DNA of 6,735 bases from Lachnospiraceae bacterium (GCA_030825115.1 JAPJQL010000069.1:1-6735); one strand, 5' to 3'; positions 1 through 6,327 are shown, counted from the first letter of the stretch. Numbers and translations are program-made. Notes: generated from the letters alone by a model not told the origin.

Positions 1-45
1 ACCATTGAGGAGATGTTTTGTTTTGTAAAAGAAAAAACACCGTAA
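1..45 (+). CDS. possible 3' end of an upstream gene
   Basis: Frame 1 is open from the window edge to a TAA at 43-45 and reads TIEEMFCFVKEKTP, a plausible protein tail. The other two forward frames stop earlier (TGA at 6-8, TAA at 26-28). Only 14 residues are visible, so no product can be named. It would end 66 bases before the next start, a spacing that fits an operon with the amidohydrolase that follows. It could equally be chance. Confidence 0.35.
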   Translation, partial: TIEEMFCFVKEKTP

Positions 46-95
46 TTACGCGGGTTTTGGCGTTTCGCAAACGCCTACTAAGATTAAAATTAGTA
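41..95 (+). promoter_or_regulatory. leader with three consecutive inverted repeats
   Basis: Three dyads sit one after another upstream of the first full gene. They are the perfect palindrome CGTAATTACG (41-50), a 7-bp hairpin GGCGTTT-CGC-AAACGCC (59-75), and TACTAA...TTAGTA (76-81 with 90-95, 8-base loop). The hairpin is not followed by a T-run, so it is not a standard intrinsic terminator. It could be an operator, an mRNA-stabilising or processing hairpin, or an attenuator remnant. The last dyad abuts the ribosome site AAGGAGG (95-101), so folding might affect initiation. The dyads are seen in the sequence; any regulatory role is inference. Confidence 0.3.
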
Positions 96-111
96 AGGAG
101 GAAAATCAGAC

Positions 112-1506
112 ATGGAAAAACTTATTAAAAATGGGAATGTGGTATTTGAAACCACAGTGCGCAAGGCAGACATCTTGATTCGCGGAGAGAAGATTGCGGC
201 GATACTTTCCCCTGGAGAGTACAGTGGAACGGCAGAAGTAATTAATGCGGATGGTCTGTATGTGATGCCAGGAACGATAGATCCACACCAGCATCTTAGC
301 TTGTATAAGCCTCTTGGTGATGCATTCCGTATGGATACTCCCCGCCAGGCAATCGGTGGATTAACGACATTGTTGAACTATCATCGTGGTAATGGTGATT
401 ACTATGAGTCTGTTCAGGAAGCAATTGAGGAGGGCGAGAAGAATAGTCTGGTTGATTTCTCTTTTTCACTTGGCCTTTGTGCTAAGGAACATCTGGACCA
501 GCTACAAGGTTATGTGGACAAGCTTGGGATTACTTCTTTCAAGTTCTTCTTCGACAAGCAGGATATTGCCCATACATTTTATGACTTGCCGAAAGAAGCG
601 GCGCTTACGTTGGATAAAGCAGACTTTTATTTCATTTTAAAGAGGCTGCGGGAAATCTCACCGGAACTTCTCCTATGCATCCATTGCGAAGATGCTGATC
701 TTTTCCGTGCTTTCCAGAAGGCTGTAAGGGAAGAGAATAATCCGGATGACCGTTATTCCCTGACCGGATTTGAGAAAACCCGTCCGGGGTGGGTGGAGAC
801 CATTACTGTGGCAGATGCTATGTGGATGAACCACGTGGTTGGCGGAAACATATATGTTGTCCATACATCGGCACAAAGTTCTGTTGAGATGTATGAGACA
901 CTTCGCAGGATGCTCAATGGCAATGTAACATTGGAGACGTGCCCGCATTACTTATTGCTTACAAAGGACTCTCCCTGCGGACTGATGGGTAAGGTCAATC
1001 CTCCGCTTCGTACTGCTGCGGACAATGATGCCCTTTGGGAAGGCATCCGCGATGGCAGCATAAAAACAATCGGTACTGATAACGTGCCGGTTCGTAAGGC
1101 AAAAAGATATGAACCAGGTGATGATATCTGGGGTGTTTATGTAGGATTTGGCGGTCCTGGTATGATTCTTCCGACTCTTATCAGCGAAGGTTATCATAAA
1201 AGACATATTCCATTGACTACACTTTCCATGGTGAATAGCACCAATATTGCGCGTGTGTTCCTGCTTCGCGACAAGGGCATCATCGCTCCGGGTTATGATG
1301 CAGACCTTGCTTTGGTGGATCTGGACTGGGAACGCGAGATTACAACTGAATTATTCGGAGACAGTGATTTTTCAGTTTACGAAGGCATGAAGTTGAAGGG
1401 CTGGCCGCGCTATACCATCAGTCGGGGCGAGATTATTCAGAAAGACGGTGAGATTACGGCAGAGCTAGGCAGAGGGAAGTACATCCGTAGGTATGTAAAG
1501 AAATAG
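112..1506 (+). CDS. hydantoinase/dihydropyrimidinase-fold cyclic amidohydrolase (HyuA-like, divergent)
   Basis: This 464-residue protein has the length usual for hydantoinases, dihydropyrimidinases and allantoinases, which open cyclic amide rings in nucleobase breakdown. The ATG at 112 has AAGGAGG 10 bases upstream. The amidohydrolase metal ligands are all recognisable: H59 and H61 in DPHQH after the conserved PG turn, K144 (carbamylated lysine) in SFKFF, H191 in IHCED, H251 in VVHTS, and D323 in GTDN. The family segment ETCPHYLLL is at 275-283. The C-terminus (VYEGMKLKGWP, then SRGE and GRGKYIRR) is typical of the hydantoinase branch. Several substrate-contact positions differ, however. K149 stands where the conserved Tyr of hydantoinases is expected, NPPLR replaces SPPLR, and FGGPG replaces NGxPG. 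The fold and metal centre are therefore confident and the substrate is not; cytosolic. There is no terminator after it, and a decayed permease starts about 50 bases downstream, which suggests a former operon of enzyme plus transporter. Confidence 0.88.
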   Translation: MEKLIKNGNVVFETTVRKADILIRGEKIAAILSPGEYSGTAEVINADGLYVMPGTIDPHQHLSLYKPLGDAFRMDTPRQAIGGLTTLLNYHRGNGDYYESVQEAIEEGEKNSLVDFSFSLGLCAKEHLDQLQGYVDKLGITSFKFFFDKQDIAHTFYDLPKEAALTLDKADFYFILKRLREISPELLLCIHCEDADLFRAFQKAVREENNPDDRYSLTGFEKTRPGWVETITVADAMWMNHVVGGNIYVVHTSAQSSVEMYETLRRMLNGNVTLETCPHYLLLTKDSPCGLMGKVNPPLRTAADNDALWEGIRDGSIKTIGTDNVPVRKAKRYEPGDDIWGVYVGFGGPGMILPTLISEGYHKRHIPLTTLSMVNSTNIARVFLLRDKGIIAPGYDADLALVDLDWEREITTELFGDSDFSVYEGMKLKGWPRYTISRGEIIQKDGEITAELGRGKYIRRYVKK

Positions 1507-1557
1507 GCTATAGACGGGCTGCTTTTGGCGTTAACGTATATAGGATAGTTGTTTGAA

Positions 1558-1938
1558 ATGGACATAGTTACTGTGGAACGGAAATCGGGATACTATTTCA
1601 CTGGTTATTTTGGACTTATGTGTTGTATTATTTGTTAGAGATTGCCTGCTCATGGCAACTTTGGTAATTCTTGGCTGTGCTGCTGTAATGGTGCTTTTTG
1701 GAGGTGGGACTTCGCTACGGTATTTGGACAATTTGCAAGCTCCACGGTTATCATGCTTATTGCTGGTTTAGTTGTGGGGCAAGCCGTATCGAAGACAGAA
1801 GCGGCGGCTAAGGTTGGCATGTTAATTATGGCTGTATACAAAGGTGATGAACGAGTTCTGATGGCGGTTTCTTTTGTGCTTGACTTTGTTTTATTCACAT
1901 TTATGACAAATGTGAGCATGTTTATCGTGTTGTTGGGA
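1558..1938 (+). pseudogene. DASS/SLC13-type anion permease, N-terminal remnant with two frameshifts
   Basis: Three overlapping pieces join into one membrane protein. Frame 1 from ATG 1558 reads MDIVTVERKSGYYFTG. Frame 2 continues from about 1601 with LVILDLCVVLFV and then MATLVILGCAAVMVLFGG. Frame 1 resumes at about 1705 with WDFATVFGQFASSTVIM and continues to about 1935. The last stretch, with FASSTVIMLIAGLVVGQA, then GDERVLMAVSF and FMTNVSMFIVLL, resembles the N-terminal transmembrane region of divalent-anion:sodium symporters (motif of the type FSSSTVIM...G, then an xFLSNT-like turn). Frame 1 is closed by TAG at 1636-1638 and frame 2 by TAG soon after 1760, so the pieces cannot be read as one protein. 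Only about 125 of a usual 430 or more residues remain, and the sequence runs straight into TnpB. The family assignment is from remembered motifs, not a search. The permease may have imported the substrate of the preceding amidohydrolase (inference). Confidence 0.68.
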
Positions 1939-2151
1939 TATAAGCTGGCAGACAGGGGGAAGCGGCTGGTACGAGCGGATAAACGGTATCCGTCATCAAA
2001 GACCTGCAGCAGATGCGGGAAGATCAAGCCAATGCCATTATGGAAGCGGGACTATGATTGTATCTGTGGATTAAAGATGGACCGGGATGTTAATGTAGCT
2101 GTTAATATCAAGAACAGGGGTTATGAGATGTATCTGGGAAAATGCGCATAA
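1939..2151 (+). pseudogene. tnpB: TnpB (RNA-guided nuclease) C-terminal fragment with zinc ribbon
   Basis: About 70 codons remain, starting near YKLADRGKRLVRADKRY. They include the full zinc ribbon: CSRC (Cys codons at 2005 and 2014) and CIC (Cys codons at 2059 and 2065). The RuvC-III motif DRDVNVAVNI follows, whose second Asp (codon at 2086) is the final catalytic acid. TnpB proteins are usually about 370-430 residues, so roughly 80% is missing, including the first two RuvC acids; nuclease activity is not expected. The reading frame is intact to TAA at 2149-2151 and continues upstream into the permease remnant. This gives an uninterrupted chimeric frame from a TTG at 1642 (169 codons). No good ribosome site precedes that TTG, so I treat the frame as an accident of the deletion. 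Confidence 0.85.
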
Positions 2152-2317
2152 GCAAAAGATAAGAAGATCTGTAGGGCAGGGACTGTCCGAACAGTATAAA
2201 ATAACGCCTGCGGAGCCGAAATAAGACCTGCTTAAAGAGGGGCATTTGACGACGTTGAGACAGGAAGCTCGCGACTTTAGTCGTGTAGTAAGTTCACTAA
2301 ATAAAAATGGGTGACCA
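2152..2317 (+). ncRNA. probable TnpB omega-RNA scaffold with guide-position sequence (relic)
   Basis: In IS200/IS605 elements the guide RNA of TnpB is made from the 3' end of tnpB and the right end, and the guide is the DNA just beyond the element. Here the tail after the tnpB stop contains short G/C-rich complementary segments (for example GGGA with TCCG around 2180-2192), followed by the right-end hairpin at 2270-2285 and the end at about 2297. Bases 2298-2317 would be the guide. The true 5' end of such an RNA usually lies inside tnpB and is not placed here. The location and hairpin are seen; function is inferred by family analogy. No full-length tnpB is present in the window to use it. Confidence 0.5.
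2270..2285 (+). repeat. IS200/IS605 right-end hairpin
   Basis: CGCGAC TTTA GTCGTG forms a 6-bp stem with one G-T wobble and a TTTA loop. It sits 12 bases before the presumed element end (2297). This is the single-stranded hairpin that TnpA transposase recognises in the family, and it also forms the last stem of the omega-RNA scaffold. Confidence 0.75.
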
Positions 2318-2385
2318 TAATAAATAATGCAATAACGGTGATATGTTAACTACAAGTACAATTATTTTTAAGAAAGCAGGTTTTT

Positions 2386-3171
2386 ATGATGAAAAAATTA
2401 ATTGTATGTGTTCTTACATTTTCCATGATGATGGTTGCTTGTGCACCGAAACAGCAGGCTTCCGTACCGGCCGGGACGACGGAATCCACCCAGAATTTTT
2501 CGGATGAGATGAAGATTCCTTATGCGGTGGACTTGGCGGAGGATGGTGCAGACAGCGTAGAACGGGAAGGCGATCATGCCGATTCTCCGTATTTTACGCA
2601 CCTTGATTTTTATAATATGCAGAGTACAGACACCTTGACGATTCTGCCAAAGTTTCAGACGATGCAGCAGACTTCGGAATGGTCCTGCGGTGTTGTCAGT
2701 ACGATGATGGTATTGAATTATTATGATGCTTTAGGCGATTATAACGAAGAGTCTCTGGCGCAGATTCGTTCGAACGGTTTGGAGCCTGAAGCGACGTCGC
2801 TGATTGACATAATTAAGATATTTGACACGGTTGGCGGTTTTGACCTGGAGAGTACCTATGATCATCCAGGGGATGAAATCTATGATTTTATGAGTTTGGA
2901 AAAAATCCGTGAGTATATCGGGAAGGGGATTCCTGTCATCATTGGATGGAATGACTGGGGCGGTCACTGGCAGGTGATTATCGGTTATGATACCATGGGA
3001 ACCGAGACGGAGCAGGATGATGTCATCATTGTGGCAGATTCTTATGACACCACTGACCACAACCAGGACGGTTATGGTGTTTATCCGGCAGAACGGTTCT
3101 TCTACAACTGGACCATGTATGACTTCTTTACCGAGAACTATGGGATTGATGAACGGGATATGTGTTTTTAG
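2386..3171 (+). CDS. C39-like cysteine-peptidase-fold lipoprotein
   Basis: This 261-residue protein starts with a lipoprotein signal: charged MMKK, a hydrophobic core, and a lipobox-like MVAC with C19 as the lipidated cysteine. It should be exported and anchored on the outer face of the membrane. A short Ser/Thr/Gln-rich spacer follows. The rest resembles the peptidase C39-like family (PF13529 type). It has Q94/Q95 then C101 in SEWSCGVVSTMMVLNYY (oxyanion Gln and nucleophile Cys), H194 in GGHWQVIIGYD, and an Asp in IIVADSYDTTDHNQDGYG (D218). All catalytic residues are therefore present. Members cut peptides or remodel cell-surface material; the substrate here is unknown. A ribosome site (AAGCAGG, 2374-2380) lies 5 bases before ATG 2386 and 8 before the in-frame ATG 2389, which may be the real start. 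It stands alone, after IS debris and before a strong terminator. Confidence 0.85.
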   Translation: MMKKLIVCVLTFSMMMVACAPKQQASVPAGTTESTQNFSDEMKIPYAVDLAEDGADSVEREGDHADSPYFTHLDFYNMQSTDTLTILPKFQTMQQTSEWSCGVVSTMMVLNYYDALGDYNEESLAQIRSNGLEPEATSLIDIIKIFDTVGGFDLESTYDHPGDEIYDFMSLEKIREYIGKGIPVIIGWNDWGGHWQVIIGYDTMGTETEQDDVIIVADSYDTTDHNQDGYGVYPAERFFYNWTMYDFFTENYGIDERDMCF

Positions 3172-3253
3172 CAGCGACTCCGGCTAACGAATAAGATCAA
3201 CAATTGCAGACCAATAAAACTGACTGACAGCGACCAGGATTTTTGTGATATAT

Positions 3254-3290
3254 GCCGCAGGATATGGACCATGATATCCTGCGGCTTTTT
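3254..3290 (+). terminator. intrinsic terminator after the C39-like gene
   Basis: GCCGCAGGATAT (3254-3265) and ATATCCTGCGGC (3274-3285) form a perfect 12-bp stem with an 8-base loop. TTTTT follows at 3286-3290. It lies 82 bases past the stop codon and separates this gene from the hydrolase downstream. Confidence 0.92.
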
Positions 3291-3372
3291 GATTTCATGG
3301 AAAAGTGTATCCTGTGGAATCCGCGGGCAATTTTCTTTCTTATGCTGCCAATAGTTACCCCAAAGTGCCTAC

Positions 3373-3401
3373 TTTACACCTCTGAAAATATCAGCTAATA
3401 T
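3373..3401 (+). promoter_or_regulatory. candidate sigmaA promoter for the alkyl-sulfatase-like gene
   Basis: TTTACA (3373-3378), a 17-base spacer and TAATAT (3396-3401) match the consensus at 5 of 6 and 4 of 6 positions. Transcription would start near 3408, giving a leader of about 25 bases before the ATG at 3434. The position just after a terminator supports it, though a partial match can occur by chance in AT-rich DNA. Confidence 0.45.
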
Positions 3402-3433
3402 GAAACTAACAAGAAAACGAGGGGGTAATAAGG

Positions 3434-4708
3434 ATGCTGAAACAGAATGGGGAACAGGACTTAAGGGATTTTACGGAACAGACTTTTCAGGAGGCAGTGG
3501 AGGAGGTTGTTCCGGGTGTCTGGATTGCGCTTAGCATCGGTCACAGCAATGCAATCTTTATCGAAGGGGAGACTTCTGTGATTCTGGTTGATACCTTAGA
3601 TACCGGAAAGCGGGGGGAACGTCTCAGGGACATCATCCACACCACAACCGGAAAAGAAGTGAAGACCATCATCTATACACACAATCATGTAGATCACAGA
3701 GGCGGCGGCGGAGCCTTTGACGGCTCAGACCCTGAGACGATCGCGTTTGCCCCATGCGTCCCGGTGCTGGAACACAGCGAAATGGTGCAGGATGTCCTGA
3801 ACAAACGGGGGGCGCGTCAGTTTGGTTTTATCCTGAGTGATGAAGAAAATATTTCTCAGGGCATAGGGATCCGCACCGGTGCGGCGTATGGGGAGGCGCG
3901 GGCTTTCCGCAAACCGACCGTCGTGTATGACGAGGAGAAGGTAATCAGGCAGATTGATGGCGTCACGATTGAGATGGCGCGGATTCAGGGCGAGACGGAT
4001 GACCAGATCATGGTCTGGCTGCCGGACAAACGAGTACTCTGCTGCGGCGACAACTATTACAGCTGTTGGCCCAACCTCTATGCGATCCGGGGCGGTCAGT
4101 ACCGGGATATTGCTGCATGGGTAAAGAGTCTTGACATCATCCGTTCTTATCAGGCGGAGTATCTGCTGCCGGGGCATACAAAGCCTGTCTGCGGCCGTGC
4201 ACGTGTGGAAGAAGTGCTGACCAATTTCCGCAATGCCATCTCCTATGTTCTGGAGGAGACGCTTCGTGGGATGAATGAAGGCAAGGATATGGACACGCTG
4301 GCATCGGAAATCACCTTACCGGAAGAGTATGCGCACCTTCCGTATCTTGGAGAATATTATGGCACAGTAGACTGGACGGTCCGGGCAATCTTTACGGCAT
4401 ATGCCGGATGGTTTGACGGCAATCCGACGCATCTGCATCCGCTGTCCCCGAAGCTGCGGGGAGAAAAGTCGGTTGCGCTGATGGGCGGCGCAGAGGCAGT
4501 GCTCAATGCGGCAAAAACTGCGATAGAAAGCGGGGAATACCAGTGGGCGCTGGAACTCTGCGACCTGCTCCTGAATGCGGGGGAGAGGGCTTTTGAGGCG
4601 CGCAGGTGGAAAGCGGAAGCGCTCAGAAAAATCGCCCCGATGGAAACGAGCGCAAATGGCAGGCATTATTATCTTGTAAGTGCGTATGAATTGGAAAAAG
4701 AGAACTGA
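3434..4708 (+). CDS. alkyl-sulfatase-type metallo-beta-lactamase-fold hydrolase, short form
   Basis: This 424-residue protein has the metal motif THNHVDH at 82-88, ETDDQ at 177-181, D206 in CCGDNYY, and H248 in LLPGHTK, all expected of a di-zinc MBL-fold enzyme. Segments after the catalytic domain match the alkyl/aryl-sulfatase branch (SdsA1/BDS1 type): YAIRGGQYRD, ETLRGMNEG, YYGTVDWTVRAIF, GWFDGNPTHLHPL, and MGGAEAVL followed by the helical dimerisation region ending in RRWKAEALRKIA. These enzymes hydrolyse alkyl sulfate esters to alcohol and sulfate. Two points are odd. It is about 230 residues shorter than SdsA1, apparently lacking the C-terminal SCP2-like lipid-binding domain, and it has no signal peptide. 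It also has Asp (D206) where the family's second Glu ligand is expected. Its substrate may therefore differ from long-chain alkyl sulfates. The start at 3434 is supported by GAGGGGG (3419-3425), 8 bases upstream. It appears monocistronic. Confidence 0.87.
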   Translation: MLKQNGEQDLRDFTEQTFQEAVEEVVPGVWIALSIGHSNAIFIEGETSVILVDTLDTGKRGERLRDIIHTTTGKEVKTIIYTHNHVDHRGGGGAFDGSDPETIAFAPCVPVLEHSEMVQDVLNKRGARQFGFILSDEENISQGIGIRTGAAYGEARAFRKPTVVYDEEKVIRQIDGVTIEMARIQGETDDQIMVWLPDKRVLCCGDNYYSCWPNLYAIRGGQYRDIAAWVKSLDIIRSYQAEYLLPGHTKPVCGRARVEEVLTNFRNAISYVLEETLRGMNEGKDMDTLASEITLPEEYAHLPYLGEYYGTVDWTVRAIFTAYAGWFDGNPTHLHPLSPKLRGEKSVALMGGAEAVLNAAKTAIESGEYQWALELCDLLLNAGERAFEARRWKAEALRKIAPMETSANGRHYYLVSAYELEKEN

Positions 4709-4736
4709 TGGAAAGCTAACCATCATTGATTCACAT

Positions 4737-4777
4737 AAAACCATGTCTTTCCGTGGGAGGGAAGCCATGGTTTTTTT
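4737..4777 (+). terminator. intrinsic terminator after the alkyl-sulfatase-like gene
   Basis: AAAACCATG (4737-4745) pairs with CATGGTTTT (4766-4774). The stem extends, past one mismatch, through CTT(T)CC with GG(G)AAG, and a T-run lies at 4771-4777. The stem is imperfect in the middle but ends in the usual T-tract. It begins 28 bases past the stop codon. Confidence 0.85.
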
Positions 4778-4844
4778 GTGAAGTAATTGGGAGAAATTGG
4801 AAGGGTGGTAAATTTTAGACTTAATTTGGTAAGAATATCTTAAG

Positions 4845-4873
4845 TTGACCATACTACGGCAGCAGATTATAAT
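4845..4873 (+). promoter_or_regulatory. near-consensus sigmaA promoter for the cell-wall-binding protein
   Basis: TTGACC (4845-4850), a spacer of exactly 17 bases, and a perfect TATAAT (4868-4873) score 5 of 6 and 6 of 6. The predicted start of transcription is near 4880, giving a leader of about 48 bases. This is the best promoter in the window and suggests strong expression of the gene that follows. Confidence 0.8.
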
Positions 4874-4927
4874 AAAATTACAATAATAATATATTTATCC
4901 ATAAATTGAATGAAATGGGGGATTTTT

Positions 4928-6178
4928 ATGAAGCGGCGTAAATATTGGGTTAGCAGCAGTATTTTAGCGGCGGCGTTTATGGCCGCTATGACGATGAGCA
5001 GTTGGGCGGGAACGATTTCTTCTGTGAAGATCAGTGTGTCTTCGGAGATTCAGCCGGGAGATACGCTTCCTGAGATTACGATTGAGGATGGGAGCAGCAG
5101 CTCGGCGCAGGAAGGGGAACTGGTGGTATCGACCTCTTCGGACCGGTACCATATCTCAGAGGCAAAGTGGTCGACATCAACCTCCCGCAAGATGGATGTA
5201 GGGGATACGCCGGAGCTGCGTGTCTGGCTGACGCCGACGAACAACAGCTCAAATGATGACAATTATTTTAAAGGAACCTACCGTTCCAGCAATGTTTCTG
5301 TCAGAGGCGGGAACTTTGTCAGCGCAAGCAAGAGCGGGGACGACCTTGTCGTAAAGCTCCGGGTGAAGGCAATCCAGGGGAATTTTGCACCGCCGGAGGA
5401 CGCGTACTGGAAGGACAATGCCAAGGGAACGGCTAAGTGGATCAAGCCGGACAGCGGCGGCACCGGACGGTACGAAGTGGTGCTGCGGCGCGGTTCTGCC
5501 AAGGTACATTCCATCGAGACGACATCGACTTCCCATAATTTTTATCCGTACATGACTTCGGCAGGGACCTATACCTTCCGGGTGCGGACGATTCCAAAGA
5601 CCAGCAAAGAAGAGGATTATGGCAAGAAGAGCGAGTGGATCGAGTCAGATGAGCTTTATATTGCAAAAGAAGATGTCTCCGACGGCTCCGGCCGCCCGGA
5701 CAACAACGGAAACTCCGGTCCGAACGGGAACACCCGGGTTGGCTGGCAGTATATCGACGGCTATTGGTATTATTACTATCCGGACGGGAACTATCACAAG
5801 AACGGCTGGCTGTATGTAGGCGACAAGTGGTATCTGTTCCAGGCGGACGGCAAGATGCTGCGCGGCTGGCAGATGGTGGGAGGGAACTATTTCTTCCTGA
5901 ATGAGAGCGGAGATATGCTGACGGGCTGGTTAAAGAGCGGCAACCGCTGGTATTTCCTGAACACGACCCCGGATTCGAATATGGGTGTGATGCTTCGGAA
6001 CAGCTGGGTGGTGCTGGATGGCAAAGCGTATTACATGACCTCGGATGGTTCTATGGCGGAGGGATGGTATCAGGTAGATGGAAACTGGTATTATTTCTAT
6101 CCCGGACAGGGACACCGGGCGGTGAATACGTATATTGATACGTTTTATGTGGATGCCAACGGAGTGTGGCAGCACTGA
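4928..6178 (+). CDS. secreted protein with C-terminal choline/cell-wall-binding repeats
   Basis: This 416-residue protein starts at ATG 4928. An in-frame ATG at 4910 would give 422 residues, but GGGGG (4917-4921) lies 6 bases before 4928, and MKRRKYWV begins a classical signal peptide with likely cleavage after SSWA (residue 27). Residues 28 to about 255 are Ser/Thr/Gly-rich and look like beta-strands, perhaps one or two Ig-like or fibronectin-like modules; I do not recognise the family. A Gly/Asn/Pro-rich linker (about 255-270) leads to six aromatic-rich GW repeats from residue 272 (5741), such as GWQYIDGYWYYYYPDG, and then a half repeat. Such repeats bind choline or other teichoic-acid groups, so the protein should be displayed on the wall without covalent anchoring. 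No catalytic motif is evident, so a surface adhesion or structural role is a guess. A strong promoter precedes it and a terminator follows. Confidence 0.85.
   Translation: MKRRKYWVSSSILAAAFMAAMTMSSWAGTISSVKISVSSEIQPGDTLPEITIEDGSSSSAQEGELVVSTSSDRYHISEAKWSTSTSRKMDVGDTPELRVWLTPTNNSSNDDNYFKGTYRSSNVSVRGGNFVSASKSGDDLVVKLRVKAIQGNFAPPEDAYWKDNAKGTAKWIKPDSGGTGRYEVVLRRGSAKVHSIETTSTSHNFYPYMTSAGTYTFRVRTIPKTSKEEDYGKKSEWIESDELYIAKEDVSDGSGRPDNNGNSGPNGNTRVGWQYIDGYWYYYYPDGNYHKNGWLYVGDKWYLFQADGKMLRGWQMVGGNYFFLNESGDMLTGWLKSGNRWYFLNTTPDSNMGVMLRNSWVVLDGKAYYMTSDGSMAEGWYQVDGNWYYFYPGQGHRAVNTYIDTFYVDANGVWQH
5741..6178 (+). repeat. tandem cell-wall-binding repeats (six, plus a partial)
   Basis: Units begin at 5741 (21 codons), 5804 (20), 5864 (20), 5924 (25, with an insert TTPDSNMG), 5999 (21, starting NSW rather than GW) and 6062 (22). 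A closing partial unit ends at the stop. The pattern is GW-x(4-6)-G-x-W/Y-Y-x(3-5)-DG-x-M, as in the choline-binding repeat family (PF01473-like). The units have diverged at DNA level, so this is an old array rather than a recent expansion. Confidence 0.85.
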
Positions 6179-6216
6179 TTCTGAAGATTGGCTTCCCAGT
6201 AAAATAAAATCAAAGC

Positions 6217-6252
6217 GGCATAGAGTGCAATTTGGGCTCTATGCCTTTTTTT
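6217..6252 (+). terminator. intrinsic terminator after the cell-wall-binding protein gene
   Basis: GGCATAGAG (6217-6225) and CTCTATGCC (6237-6245) form a perfect 9-bp stem with an 11-base loop, followed directly by seven Ts (6246-6252). It lies 38 bases past the stop codon. Confidence 0.92.
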
Positions 6253-6298
6253 GTGATACTGCACAAAAATTCTAAAAAATTTTTTGAAGTTTTGTCAA

Positions 6299-6327
6299 TT
6301 GCTTTTACCGGTCTATCCTGTTATATT
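6299..6327 (+). promoter_or_regulatory. weak candidate promoter for the terminal amidohydrolase
   Basis: TTGCTT (6299-6304), a 17-base spacer and TATATT (6322-6327) match the sigmaA consensus at 3 of 6 and 5 of 6 positions. An alternative is TTGTCA (6292-6297) with TATCCT (6314-6319) at 16 bases. Either would give a long leader of about 190-205 bases. A promoter is expected somewhere here because a strong terminator ends at 6252, but which hexamers are used is uncertain. Confidence 0.3.

Larger units (their letters stand above)
1939..2297 (+). mobile_element. IS200/IS605-family element remnant, right-hand end only
   Basis: This stretch keeps the 3' end of tnpB (1939-2151), an untranslated tail, and a typical right end. 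That end holds the hairpin CGCGAC-TTTA-GTCGTG (2270-2285), followed by the terminal AGTTCAC (2291-2297). Such subterminal hairpins with a TTTA loop and a TTCAC-like end are well known in this family. No left end, tnpA or TnpB N-terminal/RuvC-I and RuvC-II part is present. The left boundary is a junction with the permease remnant rather than a clean insertion site, so the element was truncated by a deletion after insertion. Confidence 0.8.

Noticed and set aside
1642..2151. A genuine 169-residue membrane/zinc-ribbon protein
   Set aside because: It starts at a TTG with no good ribosome site, lies between frameshifted permease pieces, and its halves belong to two unrelated families. It is treated as a fused pseudogene.
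2246..2251. TTGACG as a -35 box for the C39-like lipoprotein gene
   Set aside because: No acceptable -10 hexamer lies 16-18 bases downstream and it is inside the IS right end. No convincing promoter was found for that gene.
3725..4177. 150-codon - strand frame inside the sulfatase-like gene
   Set aside because: It is an antisense shadow of conserved MBL coding sequence; composition and lack of start signals argue against it.
4316..4852. Long open frame on the - strand (178 codons) across the end of the sulfatase-like gene
   Set aside because: It lies antisense to a well-supported gene, runs through that gene's terminator, has no ribosome site, and its protein shows no recognisable features.
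4910..4927. Upstream ATG (4910) as start of the wall-binding protein
   Set aside because: It has no ribosome site at useful distance, and the G-run at 4917-4921 is ideally placed for ATG 4928, which also gives a classical signal peptide.
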